NCBI GenBank assembly: GCA_030180135.1
Contig: CM058232.1
Span: 89,454,630 to 89,518,629 of the forward strand
Length of the DNA stretch: 64,000 nucleotides
Reading direction: 5' to 3'
Source: Orychophragmus violaceus
Taxonomy: Eukaryota; Streptophyta; Magnoliopsida; Brassicales; Brassicaceae
Shown here: one piece after another, positions 12,190 to 25,493 of the stretch
How positions within the stretch are numbered: the first letter of the stretch is position 1
Layout: the number at the start of each line of letters is the position of its first letter
The notes under the pieces: generated by a model
What the model was told of the DNA's origin: nothing
The model's database searches: none
The model's input: the letters and a program-made list of their open reading frames with translations, nothing else
Position numbers and translations under genes: made by a program

Positions 12190-13243
12190 CTTAAAGATTC
12201 TTGAATATCTCTTTGTAGACAACATTTTTATTGTGGGAGTTGTTGTCTTTCTTGCTGATTCACTCCAAATATGTAGTCCTTTTTTGAGGTGACTCTGGAT
12301 AAAGCAACATATAGTTGTCCATGACTGAAGATTGGTTTTGGCAGATAGATTCCTACATTTTGCAAGCTCTATCCTTGGCTTTTATTGATTGTCATAGTAT
12401 AGCAAACTCTCAGTGAAAATTGCTTTCTTCTCATCTTGTATGGACAGTTTATATTTGCAGTTGTCAAATTAATCCTTTGTATAAGGATTCTCTTGCCAAC
12501 GTTTTTCCCTACCAAAATCTCTGCTTCGAGCACTCTATCTCCCAACCGAGTAACAAGGAGTCTAGTACCATTACATAAACCCTTTTTGGTTTATGTTTTT
12601 CAAAAATATAATTGGTGCGTGTTTTTCAGTTGGAGCTTATGATTTGGTAACCCTGAACACTTGAGGTCGTTTAAGTAGTCGGTTATGTACAAAAGATTTA
12701 CCCCATTCACATCGTCGTATTCTTGATCAATTTTGTCTGCGCTTGATATTCCCTCATTTCGTCACCGATTTTTTTGAGGAAAAACTCATTGATCTTGTCC
12801 ACTATTTTGTTCCTTGGAGTAAGGATGACACTCACTTTTAGATATTCCCGGTCTTGATATGAAGTTCTTAGATTTGTGATAGTAGCTTGCAATATTTCTT
12901 CTAAAGGTCTTTTTATCCCGGGCAGAAGCAGTGAATCGTCAATTTCTATATTTTCGTCATCCAAACTCTCTTCTGCTTGAGAGCAATTTGTTTTAGCTTC
13001 ACCATTGCCAACTTTCAATATCTATTTAGCAAACTCTTTTTCATCTTGATGCACACACATGTTTTTTGATAAGATGCTTATGTTGCAGTTTTCCCATACA
13101 TAAGATCTATTCAGTGACACTAGGACTGTATCTTGTCTTGTTACTTGTGGGATGATCGGCAATACTTGTCGAAAATCTCCCCCTAACAAAACTATTTTCC
13201 CTCCAAAGATTTTTTGATTACAGACAGATAATAATTGTATCAA
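12190..13243 (-). pseudogene. Pif1-like helicase fragment of a Helitron RepHel protein
   Basis: On the minus strand the text KIFGGKIVLLGGDFRQVLPI (about 13150-13215) is the helicase motif III region of Helitron/Pif1 SF1 helicases. It is followed by SLNRSYVWENCNI and, after a stop at 13022, by TPRNKIVDKINEFFL (about 12770-12815). The C-terminal region can be followed in broken frames to about 12190, including a degraded form of the NKSQGQSL..VALSR motif near 12290-12390. The Walker A part and the Rep domain are absent. It lies outside Helitron A and on the opposite strand, so it belongs to another, undelimited Helitron. Confidence 0.8.
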
Positions 13244-13259
13244 TTAACTATCATGTCCA

Positions 13260-13950
13260 TAAAATATTCATATGTTTATTAAACTGTTCATAGTTGTTAA
13301 TGAATAATATTTTTTAAACAATTTTTTGGATAAGTCGAGATTCAAGAACAACGAAAACAAAAGAGAAAAAATATCAAATCGATTTTGACCTTAATTTTTT
13401 TGAATAATCGATGTCACTAACCTTGATCATAGCTATTTTAACTAATTAAAATTTGGTTTGTCAATGATCTATAATACATTAGATATAAACCGGTGATAGA
13501 AAATCCTACCCATTTTGTCATTTTGATCTATCATAAAGATACATCTACAGTCAAATTTTCATCAGTTCAGAAAATTGAAAAAATTGTTGAATAATGAAAT
13601 GAAATTACGTATCATAGTAACCGGACAAACAAATCTACGATTAAGAAAGAAGATAATAAAAATGGAAAAATTGTTTTTGTGGTCGTTACAAATTTTCAAC
13701 AAAAAAAAAAGTTCGAATCTAAAAAAAAAAGAGTTGAAGACTGACCCGAAAAGATTAGCAAGCAGTCCGTTGTACAAATATACTGGCGATCATTAATTCA
13801 TGAACGCCAAGCAATCAATAATGTAAGAAAAAAACAGACTTGTAATGGCTAAATGGTTGAGGTTACCACTCTTTGTGACAGAGCACGAAGACGACACAAG
13901 GCTTTGCTTCTTCCTTAATCTTACAACTTCAATCACCACTCGTGCCTTGC
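13260..13950. other. AT-rich non-coding stretch
   Basis: A/T-rich with poly-A and poly-T runs; no gene supported. Its right end probably contains the 3' UTR side of the ArfGAP fragment. Confidence 0.5.
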
Positions 13951-13952
13951 CG

Positions 13953-15655
13953 CTAGAGAAAACCTCCACCGGTCCAAGCAATGTCTGGTTTCCCGTTGTG
14001 ATCTACATATTACTTATCCCATGCGGCACTCTGATAGCCATCGTAGTCATCATCATCATCTTTAGCATCATTATCATCCCAACCAGCCCAAACATCATCG
14101 TCATCCTTAGAAGTCGACACCTTTGATGGTGCTGCTTCCTTTATGGTATTATTTTTCTCTTCTCCCCAGTCATCCCAAGAATTCGAGTTACGATAATTGT
14201 TGTGGTGACCACTTGCTGATGATGATTGTGACACTTTTGGTGTTGCTTCCTTTTTCGTATTGTTCTCTTCTCCCCAGTCATCCCAAGAATTCGAGTTACG
14301 GTAATTGTTTTGATAGCTTGATGATGATTGTGACCCTCCAAGAGATGAATTTGTGGCTGCTTTGTTCTGGTAGAAACCATTTCCCTCGTTCTTGTTCTGT
14401 TGATTCAAGGTTGATGCTTCTTCTTTAGTGAACTCTTCAACCTTTTGTGAAGCAATTTCCATTACTCCTTTCATGATTCCCCATGTCCTTTGTCCGATCT
14501 CCGTTGTCTTGCTCGCAACAACATTAACAGTCTCACTCACCGTGTGATCTAAGAGCATATACATTGAGGGTTTTAGGGGAGTTCTTAGCACGGGTTCTTA
14601 GGCAAAACGATTAAAAAATATTATTTTTAAGAACTCTCCTAAGAACCGATCCTTAGTTAAGAACCCCTGCTTAACTATTCACGCTGACGTGGCAGCGTGT
14701 GATTGGTTCTTTTTTTTTTTTTTGCTTTTTTTTCTTCCATCTGAAAAAAAAATATTAAAAATGCTAAGAACCCCCAAAGGGGGGTTCATTGATGTTCATG
14801 GTCTAAGCCACCTTCTTTGACCTGCAGATGTTTCTTCTCTTAATTTGACTTCACTTTACAAGACTTATAGCTCGATTTCGTTGGTACCACCCAAGCGAAT
14901 GTGCAATGCATCCAATCTTACGCTTTATTCAGAAATTAAGTTGATCTAACCAAGACGACTGTGCAGCTAAACAAGACACTAAATATGTATTCAATAACAT
15001 TGTCGAAAACGGAACCTTAGAGGAAATTAGATACCAAACATGGAAATGAGAAACAAATTAGCTACCAACTTACTTTGAATCAAGTGTGGCTTCCAATGGA
15101 TAGTGGATACAACCTAGGCCAATCAAGCACAAAATAGAACATAATGATAAAAGAAGTACCTTGGAAGTGAAATCCATGGTTTCTGTCTGAACAACATTCG
15201 CAGCAGATGCTGCAACAAGAGACAATCTTCTAAATCCCTATGAGTAAAATGAACACAATCAGATAGATTAAAGAGAGAAATCACTCAACATCTAATCTAG
15301 CTCACTCTAAAAAAAGCATCAGACTTTACCTCAGACATAACAGAGAAAACATCATCACCACCACTATGTTGATTGCTTCTTGGAGCTGGGGCAGGGCTTG
15401 ATCCGAATCCCAAATACTTGCCACCTTACGAATGAGGAAGGCCCTCAGGATTTGACTCATTCTCAGCCATCCTCTTCGCAAAGAAACTCTCTTTATTCGC
15501 TGCGGAAGCCTCCAACTGAAACCGTGAATAGATATCTTCCGACGATTTCGACTTCGCCGGTGCACCACGAGTTCCCGATGCCCTAAAATCACCTGCAGAT
15601 TGGTTCCGCCTCATATCGGTTGAAGATCTGAAGAATCATCTTTTTTTTATACAGG
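13953..15655 (-). pseudogene. ArfGAP gene, 3' part only (AGD6/AGD7 type), broken
   Basis: Minus-strand exons: about 15640-15326 (MRRNQSAGDF; KSSEDIYSRFQLEASAANKE; FFAKRMAENES; SSPAPAPRSNQ), about 15230-15161 (RLSLVAASAANVVQ) and 14821-13953 (VNVVASKTTEIGQRTWGIMK; repeated NSWDDWGEE; Asp-rich DDDDVWAGWDDND; end AWTGGGFL). From memory this matches the C-terminal half of Arabidopsis AGD6/AGD7, proteins that stimulate GTP hydrolysis by Arf at the Golgi. The N-terminal zinc-finger GAP domain is missing. Two in-frame nonsense codons are seen (15426-15428 and 14010-14012), the second 19 codons before the natural end, and a MITE splits the last exon. Helitron A starts 51-65 bp upstream, apparently in an intron. 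It is a relic or truncated gene. Confidence 0.82.
14554..14798. mobile_element. 245-bp MITE, probably Mutator-like, in ArfGAP exon
   Basis: It is flanked by 9-bp near-identical direct repeats, tgatctaag (14545-14553) and tggtctaag (14799-14807), which duplicate the exon codons around LDH. The ends are imperfect inverted repeats: ACATTGAGGGTTTTAGGGGA near 14561 against the complement of GGGGGGTTCATTGATGT at about 14779-14795, both continuing into GCTAAGAAC. Length, 9-bp TSD and lack of coding fit a MULE-derived MITE; the superfamily is inference. Confidence 0.7.
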
Positions 15656-17016
15656 TGAAAGCTGAGGTGTCAGAACGTTTTATTTTGACTGGTTGATGTG
15701 TTTTATCTATACTATTAAAGCAGAAGTACATTTGAAAAAATGTACAAAATTGTTCAAGTATTTACAAAGATTGCCACTGGTTTAATGATGAGTTTTTTGA
15801 TGTTCATTAAGGGTAAAATAGTCCTAACAACAAATAAACAAAATAACCCACAAACATGTTAACCAACGTAAGCAAGCCGTATATGGTTTACATCGGTTAC
15901 TGTCTGAAAAATAGGATAAAAAATAATCCGTTACTTTAGTTAACCACATCTTTGCTATAACCGGTCGAAATCGTAAACAAACCTTGAATTGTAATGATCA
16001 GATGTTTTAGATAACAAGAAATACATACCCGTTTATAGGGAAGCTTTCGAATGCATTAGTTGATTTTGATTCCTAACCAAACGCCAACATACCAGCTCTG
16101 GTTTACTTCGGTTTATACCTGACATTTAAGATCTAAACAGATTTCTTAATGCATAACCGGGTATGTATAACCATGAGGATATTCGAATCTTTGTATTAGA
16201 GCTAATCCGATTTTTTGTATATAAAATGGTAACTAAGTAATTATATTTCCTAATATATAAACTTGAGAATAAAGTAATATTATGATTTGAAACCAAAAGA
16301 TATTCACTTAACTAAACCTTCCCATAAAAACGGATTTGAGATATTAATTTTGAATTCGTAATAATCACACATATTTAATTTTCATTCCATAAAAAATTAA
16401 CTTAGACACAATATTTAAATTAACAAAACCGATTTTGAAGAAATCACTCGGCGATTAGTTCATATCTTTCCTAAAAATATGCGAATGTAAATTCGAAAAC
16501 ATAACTTACCTTTAACACATAACTCTAATTTAGAAAATTAGATAAAAATCGTAACAAAGTAAATGCGGTTTCTTTAATATCTTTCCTAATATCTAAACTT
16601 GAGAATAAAGAAAATTTATGATTTGAAACCAAAGGGATATTCACGTAACAAAGATTTCCCATAAAAAAACTGTTTGCTATATTAATTCTAGGTTCAACAA
16701 AATCGGAACAATAAAGGTAGAGATCATAAAAATGCGAATGTATATAGTCATATTGTGAACCTAATACACAATCGCATTTCATGTTTTTGATAATAAAGGT
16801 AGAGGTCACAGAGAATATTCTCAAGTAGATTATTTTCCGATTTACTATTCTTAACCATCAAGTAAATCTCATAATATCTTATAACGAAATTACCTAGAAT
16901 ATTCCACTGCTATCTCTGTCGACCTACTTATATATATACAGTACCGATACCCTAAAGCATTCACTTAAAACTCAAAAAGTTGAATCGACTCCTATTCTCT
17001 TCATTCAGAAAAAAAA

Positions 17017-19365
17017 ATGTCTACCATGACTACAGTTAACTCAGGTTTTACTAACCTCGATAGTGTGAAGCCTTTCAAGACCACCTGGAGAATCCGTGTC
17101 AAGGTCCTTCACACGTGGAAACAATACACCTCCCAGTCTGGAGAGACACTTGAGATCATTTTTGTAGATGCTTCGGTAAATTCTATTTATTAAGTCATAT
17201 GATTTTACTATATAAAACTAATTAATCAAAATCGTTTTCAGAATAATTACCCTCTTAAATGATATTTTTTCGCAGGCTAAGATCCATGCTACTGTCAAGA
17301 AAACATTTGTCAAAAGCGTTGACAACTAAGTCCCGGTTGGTGCGTGGAGAGTCATTGACAATTTCTCTTTGTCTCCTGCTTATGGACAATATCGGACAAC
17401 AAACCATCAGTACAAAATGGGGTTCCTTTACAATGTTGTTAGCCGAACTCAGTATACGTCCAATGAAAATTTCCTCGCAATAACTGATTTTCAGACCATT
17501 TTTAGTGGTACTCTGAGAAACTGTTATCTTATCGGTAATAATATATTAATCATTTTCATACATATATCATATTTTCGAATGAATTTTTTTTTTATATTGA
17601 TTGGTTTTTTTTTATAGATGTTCTTGGTCAAGTTGTTGATGTGGGAGAGATACAAACCCTTCTGTGCAATGGTAAAGAAAGGAAAAAGCTTGAGTTTATG
17701 CTTCGGGATTCACAGTAAGATATTCTGGTCAACTTTAATTCGAACATATAGTATAGATCCAATAGTATTTGTTTAAATATTGCATGTTTTTCCAGAGATC
17801 AACGCTTACCATGCTGTCTATGGGGTCGTTTTGCTGAGCAAGTAATGACTGCTTGCTTAGAGGCTGGTGAAAAGATTGTTATATGCTTGATAAGATTCTC
17901 AAAAATGAACATCTATAGAGGTATGTCAGATATGAAAATACTAATTATATTTCATAAACTAATGACGATTTTATTTTCATACACTACTCGCAATTAATCA
18001 CAATTTTGTTTTCTTTTCAAATGTAGAGCAACTTCAGATAACAAATGCGTTTGATGCTTCACAAGTGTTTATAAATCCCGCATTGCCAGAGATAGATGCT
18101 TTTAAAAAATCGTGAGTTTTAATTTTCTCAAAAAGAGTCAAACGACAAATATTCTTTTCACTATATTAACCTCCTCTTGTGAACAGTCTTCCTCAAGATG
18201 GGATGTCAATGACAATCATGAATCCGCAAGATGAAGAAGCAGGATTACAATCAACAATTGATTGGTGGGCTCAATTTCCAAAGAAAACTATTGCTGAAGT
18301 GCTTAACAACAATGAGGTATTAATTTGGTTTGCAAAGCGTAGATTTAATACAGCTTTTGGTCGTATATTATCTTAGAGTCCCAAAACATATTTGCTTACT
18401 GTGTTTGTTTCATCATTTTATAGGAAGAAAAAGCTAGGGTCTTTTGTACTATCTATGGTATGGACCCTGATTGGGCATGGTATTATTGGAGTTGCAACAA
18501 GTGCAACAAAAAAGTGTACCCTCCCAAACTGGAAGCAAAGTCTAAGGCATTGAAAACTTCTACGCCTATTTTCTGGTGTGCAACTTGCCAACAACATGTT
18601 GCCAACGTTACAGCCAAGTAAGCAACTTTATACTCTATTCATGACTAAGGTTGGGAATTTTCAAGACTTATAGAAAAATATTTTTGAAAATTTTATAGGT
18701 TTTGGTTGCATCTCATGGTTATGGATCACACAGAAAAAAGTAAGTTTATGCTTCTTGATTTCATTTCTCAACCAATTGTGCCTCAGTCCGCAGCTGATAT
18801 AGTTGGAGACTCATTCGAAGAGGTATGATTTAGTTTGAAAAATAATGTTTTAGATTAAATGTAACAGAGTATTTATTTTTTTTTTAAACCAATTGTCTAG
18901 ATCGAAGATCCTACCATTCTCCCTGATGCAATTAGAAATCTAATTGGGAAGACTTTTGAGTTGTTGGTGTGTATTTCAAAAGATAATGTGTCTTATGGTA
19001 ATGAATACTACAAAGTGGCGAAGGTATGGACAGGACATGATATTCTAAGAATTGAAGAAAACCCTGAACCAAATACTCCTACTGCAGCTTTAGGAACTAT
19101 TGTTTCTGGTGATGAGGTAAATTAAGTTACATTTATGAGTTAACCATTGACATAATACAAAATGTAATGACTAAAGTTTATTTTTCAGCTTTCTAATGTT
19201 TGTATTGGAAGTGAAGACTCGAAAGGTATATTTACAACACCTTCGTCAAAAAGATCTGGAGATGACACTGATGATATTGCTGATCTTACATCCACTAACA
19301 AAATTCAACTCAATAAGAAGATTAAGGTGGAGAAACCGGACAATGAAGCTTTGAAGAAGGACTAA
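17017..19365 (+). pseudogene. Helitron-borne RPA1-like single-strand DNA-binding protein, one nonsense codon
   Basis: Ten exons with GT-AG junctions: 17017-17175, 17276-17534, 17618-17714, 17796-17920, 18027-18111, 18187-18316, 18424-18617, 18699-18822, 18901-19116, 19189-19365. Phases agree at every junction. The protein (about 490 residues) starts MSTMTTVNSGF, has OB-fold-like repeats (WRIRVKVLHTWKQY; VGAWRVIDNF), a zinc-binding OB fold (CNKC ... CATC, exon 7) and a Ser/Lys-rich end. It is the RPA1/DUF223 type commonly carried by plant Helitrons, thought to coat single-stranded DNA during rolling-circle transfer. One in-frame TAA (17327-17329, exon 2) is the only break found. A TATA-like run is at about 16930-16940. 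Without the TAA it would look functional. Confidence 0.85.
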
Positions 19366-20774
19366 GAAACTGGGCGAAACATCAGTGTGTTTTAATTATT
19401 TTGATTTTGTTATGTGTTTTGTTTTTGGATTCTTTTTTATTTCATTGTTTCCGTTCCCTTTAAGATTTTAATAATAAACAAAGGCTTTTTCACACAAATA
19501 TCTTCACTATTTAGTTTGAATTCAGCAAATTTCCTAGCAAATCTGTGTTATCTAATGAACCAGCACCTTAATAATTGTTCAAATAGTTCTTCTAATCAGA
19601 CGAATGTTAGATTGACAAAGTTGCTAACCTTAGTGGGGTCATTTCCAGTAAAAGTATATCATCGCTTTCTTTTGAAATACTTCCATTAGATGATGGTCGC
19701 TGTAAAAAAAATATATAAATTTGCCATCAACCACAAGAACCACTAAAGAGACCAGTACTACAGACGCAGACGCATACAGCTATGTAGAGACAAAAGTTTA
19801 AGTTTAAAACATTATTTTAATGGGAAGCTAAAAGAAAAATGACAAAATGATGGTGGAAAACCAAGTTTGTGAAAGATGACTAATTCAATTCAATCGTGTA
19901 TAAATAAACTCTATTCAATCATATCAAAAATATTTAAAACAATATTTGTGTTATATGTTGTCACGTATAGTAATAACTGAGTTTAAATATATTATTAACC
20001 AAATTAGATAGAGCATTGTTAATAATATTCCCTAAAGTAGTTAAATAAATCTTAGATAACATAATAAATTATATGTTGTCACGCCAACCATACTCCAATA
20101 TTCAAACAAATTATATTCCCTAAAGTATTTAAATAAATCTTAGATAAGATAATAAGTAACCTATATAATCTTAACAAGAATATAAATCATGTCAATCGTT
20201 TAAATTAAAAGGAATCTTCTTTCCTTAAGCTCTTAATTCGCTAACCAAAATATATATGGTTGGCGTGGACAATATATTCATCATGAACACCATTATGATT
20301 CAATCCTACTAGTCTTGCCTAAAATGAAATAAACGTGCCAAAAACGCAAATCTGTCTCTAATCAAACAAAACCCAAAATATATTCTGAATACATAATTCG
20401 CTCTTTCCTTAAGCTATTAAACCCACCTCAGCTTCGGTTTACTATCTAGACGCTTATGAAGCATCCGAACCAGTCCGTTTGTTAGAATGGAATGGCACGT
20501 AACCCCAAAAAACGAACAACTATCTCTAATTACACAAAACCCTCATTGTCCACATTCACATAAAAGATATTTCAACATAACCTTTTTATCACAGTCATTG
20601 AACAAACACAGTCAAGCACCCCTTCGATAATCAAAACCTGTTTCACATCCGGACCACACTTTCAACAAGCACAAGCTTTCATCCCAAGGTATATCGAATT
20701 AAGTTCAATAATAGCATCTGGTGTGGATATTCATATTGCACTAACATACTAATCGTTTTTTGTAAAGTGTAAGG

Positions 20775-23700
20775 ATGAGACCGAAATTTGATAAGAGGAA
20801 CATGCCTGATAATGAGATTGTTCAGAAACAGCGGAAAAGGAGAAAAATGGAACCAAGCAATTCAGAAAACATGTTGTCTCCTAATACATCAATTGGAAGC
20901 AGCAATTCAATCCCCCTAAGTTCTGTCTACAATAGAGTTTTAAGTGATATTACAAACTTACCAAGTGTACAAGAAGATGTGAGCTCAAGTGCCACCTTTG
21001 GATCTAATTTGACATCAATTAGACAGGGATCCACCCTTCCATCATCTGCAACTAAAAAGAGATGAAAAACTTCAGCACAATCAGGTTTGTAGTATGAATA
21101 CTGACCCAACTAGAAATGGACATACAATCATTTTACATTTAATCTATCAGCTACTAATGAAAACTGGTAAACACAGATAGAGTAAATATAGAGCAAAATG
21201 ATTGCTATGAAGAGGAAACAGTATACAAAAATGTTCAAGTTAATTTCGAATCCGATGATGAATGTGGATTTTTGGCTTTCTCACCAGGAGGTAAAAGTCC
21301 AGATTATATATGATTATTGTTCAGTAACAGTATCAACTAAAGTGTCCTTATTTATATTGTGATGTACAGGGTCATTTGTTGACGACGAAGAACAAGTTTA
21401 CGACTGTAGTAGTCAATCAGATACAGACTCAGAGTCTACACCCGAAGAGAGTAACATAACCCAGCACCAAACAAATGAAAGTGCCTCGAAAAATGTTCAA
21501 CCAGTTGTTAAAAGTGGAACCCAAAAGAAGAAAAAGAAACAAACCACTGACAAACGATTTGGTATTATACTATATGTATTGAATAGTATAATATTTGTGA
21601 GCAAGAGTTTCCTATTTGATTAGCTATGTAGTATAAACCATTGTTTCTTAATTATGGTCATTTTTTTTTGCAGAATACCGGGATGAAGGTGATCCAATTT
21701 ACAAGTGTCGTCATTGTGGTGCTATTTTTTGGTATGGAGAAAGAATAAACAGGAGAAGGAGATCAAAGACACCTATCTTCACGCTTTGTTGTAATCAAGG
21801 ACAAGTTGTTTTGCCTCTGCTAAAAAATCCACCCGATGTTTTGAAAAAACTTTTGGATGGGACAGATAAGCTAAGCAAGCACTTCTTAGAGAATTTCAGG
21901 CCTATTAATATGTCTTTTTCATTTACATCTCTTGGTGGAAAAGTTGATAGATCAGTTAAAAAGTGACGCGGACCAAACATGTTTCAGATGCAAGGAGAAA
22001 ATTATCATTTGATGGGTAGTTTAAAACCCAATGCTGGTGACTACGCTAAATATGGACATATGTATATTGTAGACACCGAAAACGAGATAACTAACCGGTC
22101 TACATGTCTCAGGTGACGATTAGTTTTTTTTAATACCTACTTACCAGGAATTTCATCAGGTTACGCTAACAATTGCCACTTAAATTTGCAGCAAGGGCAA
22201 AAACAGTGGAAAATGGTCTAAGAAGAAGGATTTGAAACCAGAAATGACTGAGAAAATAATGCTCATGCTAAATGAAGTTAATCCTTATGTCAAGAGTTTC
22301 AGGTCAGCAAGAGAAAGATTTAATACAAATCCTGATGAACAGTTTCATATGAGGATACTAAGTGATCGTGTGAAAGATGGAAGGACGTATAACACCCCAA
22401 ATGCTAATGAAGTTGCTGCATTGATTCCTGGGGATTTCAATACTGAAATGGATAAAAGAGATATTATATTGCAGGAACATTGTGGTAGACTACAGAGGAT
22501 TAGTGAGATTCATCCTGCATACCTTGCACTACAATATCCGCTTATTTTTCCATACGGAGAAGATGGTTTCTGGGTTGGTATTAAAAAGAACCATGCAGCT
22601 GGAAAGAAGCCTAAGAGGGATAATATTAGTATGAGGCAGTGGTTTGCATTCCGGCTTCAAGAAAGGCATAAAGAGTGTCATACTCTACTTCGGTCAAAGA
22701 GATTATTCCAGCAATTTTTGGTTGATGGATATACCATGATCGAATCCAACCGATTGAGATATTTGAGGCTTAACCAGTCTAGCTTGAGATCTGACAGCTA
22801 TGACTCTATACAACAAACTGCAAATGATGGAATAACAGATTTAACCGAGCAAGGAAGAAAGTTTCTTTTGCCAGCTTCTTATACCGGTGGTCCTAGATAC
22901 ATGAAGAATAATTATCTGGATGCTATGGCCATATGTAAACACTTTGGATTTCCAGATCTCTTCATTACTTTTACATGCAATCCTAAATGGCCAGAAATTA
23001 CAAGATTGGTCAAGGAACAGGGATTAAATGCAAATGATAGGCCAGACATTATAGGCAGAATGTTCAAAATGAAGCTCGAGTCTTTGATGAGTGACTTGAC
23101 TGAAGAGGGACTTCTGGGGAAGACTGTCTCAGGTAAGTTATTGATTTAGTAGATTTTGATCAACCATTAAAATATGTTTATGATGTACTGTGTTTTGTGT
23201 ACAAAATAGAATGTGTTGATATAAACAATGTTAGGATGATGTCATGTTTTTATATAACATGAGTTAAGAGGACGTTCTATGTGGTTGAGTGGATGTATAC
23301 ATCCATTAATTAAGGATGACATCAATTGGAATTCACGTATAGTATTTTAGACAATTGTATTATTTGAGGTCGTTAGTATGGATGGGAGGACGTGTATTAT
23401 TACAATTCATGTTGTAGTTTTTAAACATGAGTTGCTCATTTTATATCAACAGTTCTAACTTATTGTTCTTTCACTACTTTTAAAAATGCAGCTATGTACA
23501 CTATCGAGTTTCAGAAAAGGGGTCTACCACATGCTCACATACTGTTATTCATGCATTCGAAATGCAAATTTCCTACCATGGACGATATTGATAAAATCAT
23601 TTCTGCCGAGATTCCAGATAAAGATACATAACAAGAGCTTTATGAGGTGGTTAAGGATATGATGATACATGGACCTTGTGGGGCTGCTAATATGAATTCT

Positions 23701-23889
23701 CCATGTATGGAGAATGGGAAATGTTCTAAGTTATACCCTAAGCCATACGCAGAGAAAACTTCAGTTAATAAAGAAGGTTTTCCAATTTATATACGGCGTG
23801 AACAACCAGATCGTTTTGTGGTGAAGAATGGCTTCAAATGTGACAACAGATATGTTGTTCCCTACAACAATAAAACAGTTGATAAATAA
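20775..23889 (+). pseudogene. Helitron Rep (HUH) protein, N-terminal part; helicase part absent
   Basis: Exons inferred by GT-AG: 20775 onward (MRPKFDKRNM), pieces at about 21175-21290, 21370-21560, 21675-22112, 22192-23132 and 23492-23889. Features: a zinc-type motif CRHCGAIFWYGE (about 21706-21740); the Helitron N-terminal domain from 22232 (FHMRILSDRV; QHCGRLQRI-type text; HPAYLALQYPLIFPYGEDG); the motif FITFTCNPKWPE (22965-23000); and the HUH motif GLPHAHILLF (23521-23550). The frame ends at NNKTVDK (23887-23889), before the region where the catalytic tyrosine and the Pif1 helicase should follow. Stops at about 21964 (VKK*RGP) and 23630 (KDT*QEL) break it further. Rep nicks and joins the Helitron ends; this copy cannot. 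Confidence 0.85.
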
Positions 23890-24382
23890 TAGTGTTTTAT
23901 CAGAAATTTTTAAATTACAATCGTAATGGTTATTATTGGGCTTCAATAAATTGATATGTGAGCTGGCTTTTATTTGGTGTCATGGTAATGTTATGTGTAT
24001 ATAATCGAAAATCATATTTTACTTATGTTATAAAACTATTCAATTGCTTACAGAATAAGGAAAGAATATCTTAATAATATTTCCTGCACCATTCACGCTT
24101 TATATATAATCGAAAAGAATATTTACTGCACCATTCACGCTTTATATAGATCGAAAAGCATTTTTTCCAATCAAGCATGTTTTACTTATATTAGTCACAG
24201 AAAAAGGAATGAATATCTTCACACGTCTATCTTCATGATTAAGTATAAATTCATCAATATTCGACTCGTGGAAGCGATATAAACCCTACATTAACTATAT
24301 TTAATATATATACAAAACCTCCTCTACATTAGTTATCATTCCCATCGATCAAAAAAATATACTACCAAAAAACTGATAATCA

Positions 24383-25493
24383 ATGGTCACTAAATTCAGT
24401 AAAGCTCTAAGAAACTGGGATCTCTATCCTGTTTCAAATTTGCATTCTTTGACTAATTATTGCTGGAGAATCAAAGTTCGAGTACTCAGAAAATGGAATA
24501 TGGGATCTGGAGAATTGTGCAAAACTGTCAATCTTATATTGGTTGATGATAAGGTTAGTTGTGTATTACTTTTTAATCAATTTTAATCCATTTTTATTTA
24601 CCATATTATAATTATTTTATCTTTATTTTTAACTTTTAGGGTTCAAAAATTCAAGAAATTATCCCCATAGATTTATGAACTAAATTTTTAAAAAAATACT
24701 GTGTCGACGATAAAACTTTAGTCATCACGAGATTTGATGTCCGTCCAATTACCGGTTGTTTGAAGACAGCATCACACAATTATGAAATTGTTTTCAAAAA
24801 AGGAACTACAGTAACAAGCGTTCCTGGACACGTGGATGAGTTTTTCTTCAATTTTGTTGACTATGATGAGATAATGATGGGAAAGATTGATGAAACTACT
24901 TGTGTTGGTAAGTATATTAAATTAATTTTTTTTTTTAGATGACAACATAAAACACTTTCATTTTTTGTTGTAGATGTATGTGGTGAAATAGCAAATGTTG
25001 GTTTGCTTAAGAGAAAAGGGTACGAGAATCCATCAAAAACATTGAAAACAATTACATTTGACCTAAAAAATGAAAGGTAACACTTTTTAATTCCATTTAC
25101 AGAATATGTTTGTTATTTGTATTAACTATTTTTCAAACATTTTTAGGAACCAAGTATTATCATGTACTCTTACAGATACTTTTGAATTCAATTTTGCAAG
25201 ATTTTTTTTGTAATTTGGTGAAACAAAGTAAAGATGCGCCAGTGATTTGTGCTATCAGATTTGCATCTGTGTTTAAAATAAACAGTATATATATATATAC
25301 ATATATATATACATATATATATATATATTTGTTTAATTATTTAATTAGTAATGCATCTCTTTTATTTTATTAATTTTTTGGTTGCTTTTTTTTAGAGATA
25401 TGGAATTGCAAGAATACAAATTGCTCCAAAAATTTTTTTAATCCAGAAGATTCCAAGTGTTAAAATGGAGCGAGCTAAGCTTTTGAAGACATA
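24383..25493 (+). pseudogene. Second Helitron-borne RPA1-like gene, broken
   Basis: Exon 1 24383-24554 (MVTKFSKALRNWDLYPV; YCWRIKVRVLRKW). Exon 2 from about 24640 (GSKIQEIIPIDL, then a stop near 24676, then LVITRFDVRPITG; VPGHVDEFFFNFVDYDEI). Exon 3 about 24974-25077 (DVCGEIANVGLLKRKG). Exon 4 from about 25147 (NQVLSCTLTDTFEFNFARFF, then a stop) and a last exon near 25396 (YGIARIQIAPKIFLIQKIP). The OB-fold/DUF223 wording matches the N-terminal part of RPA1-like proteins. It is shorter than the gene at 17017 and clearly not a recent copy of it, since the residues differ throughout. Confidence 0.72.
25276..25329. repeat. (TA)n/(TACATA)n microsatellite
   Basis: Runs of TA with interspersed CA, inside an intron-like part of the second RPA-like gene. 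Confidence 0.9.

Noticed and set aside
12190..13243. Helicase fragment as the missing half of Helitron A
   Set aside because: It lies outside the Helitron A ends, on the opposite strand, separated by the ArfGAP fragment.
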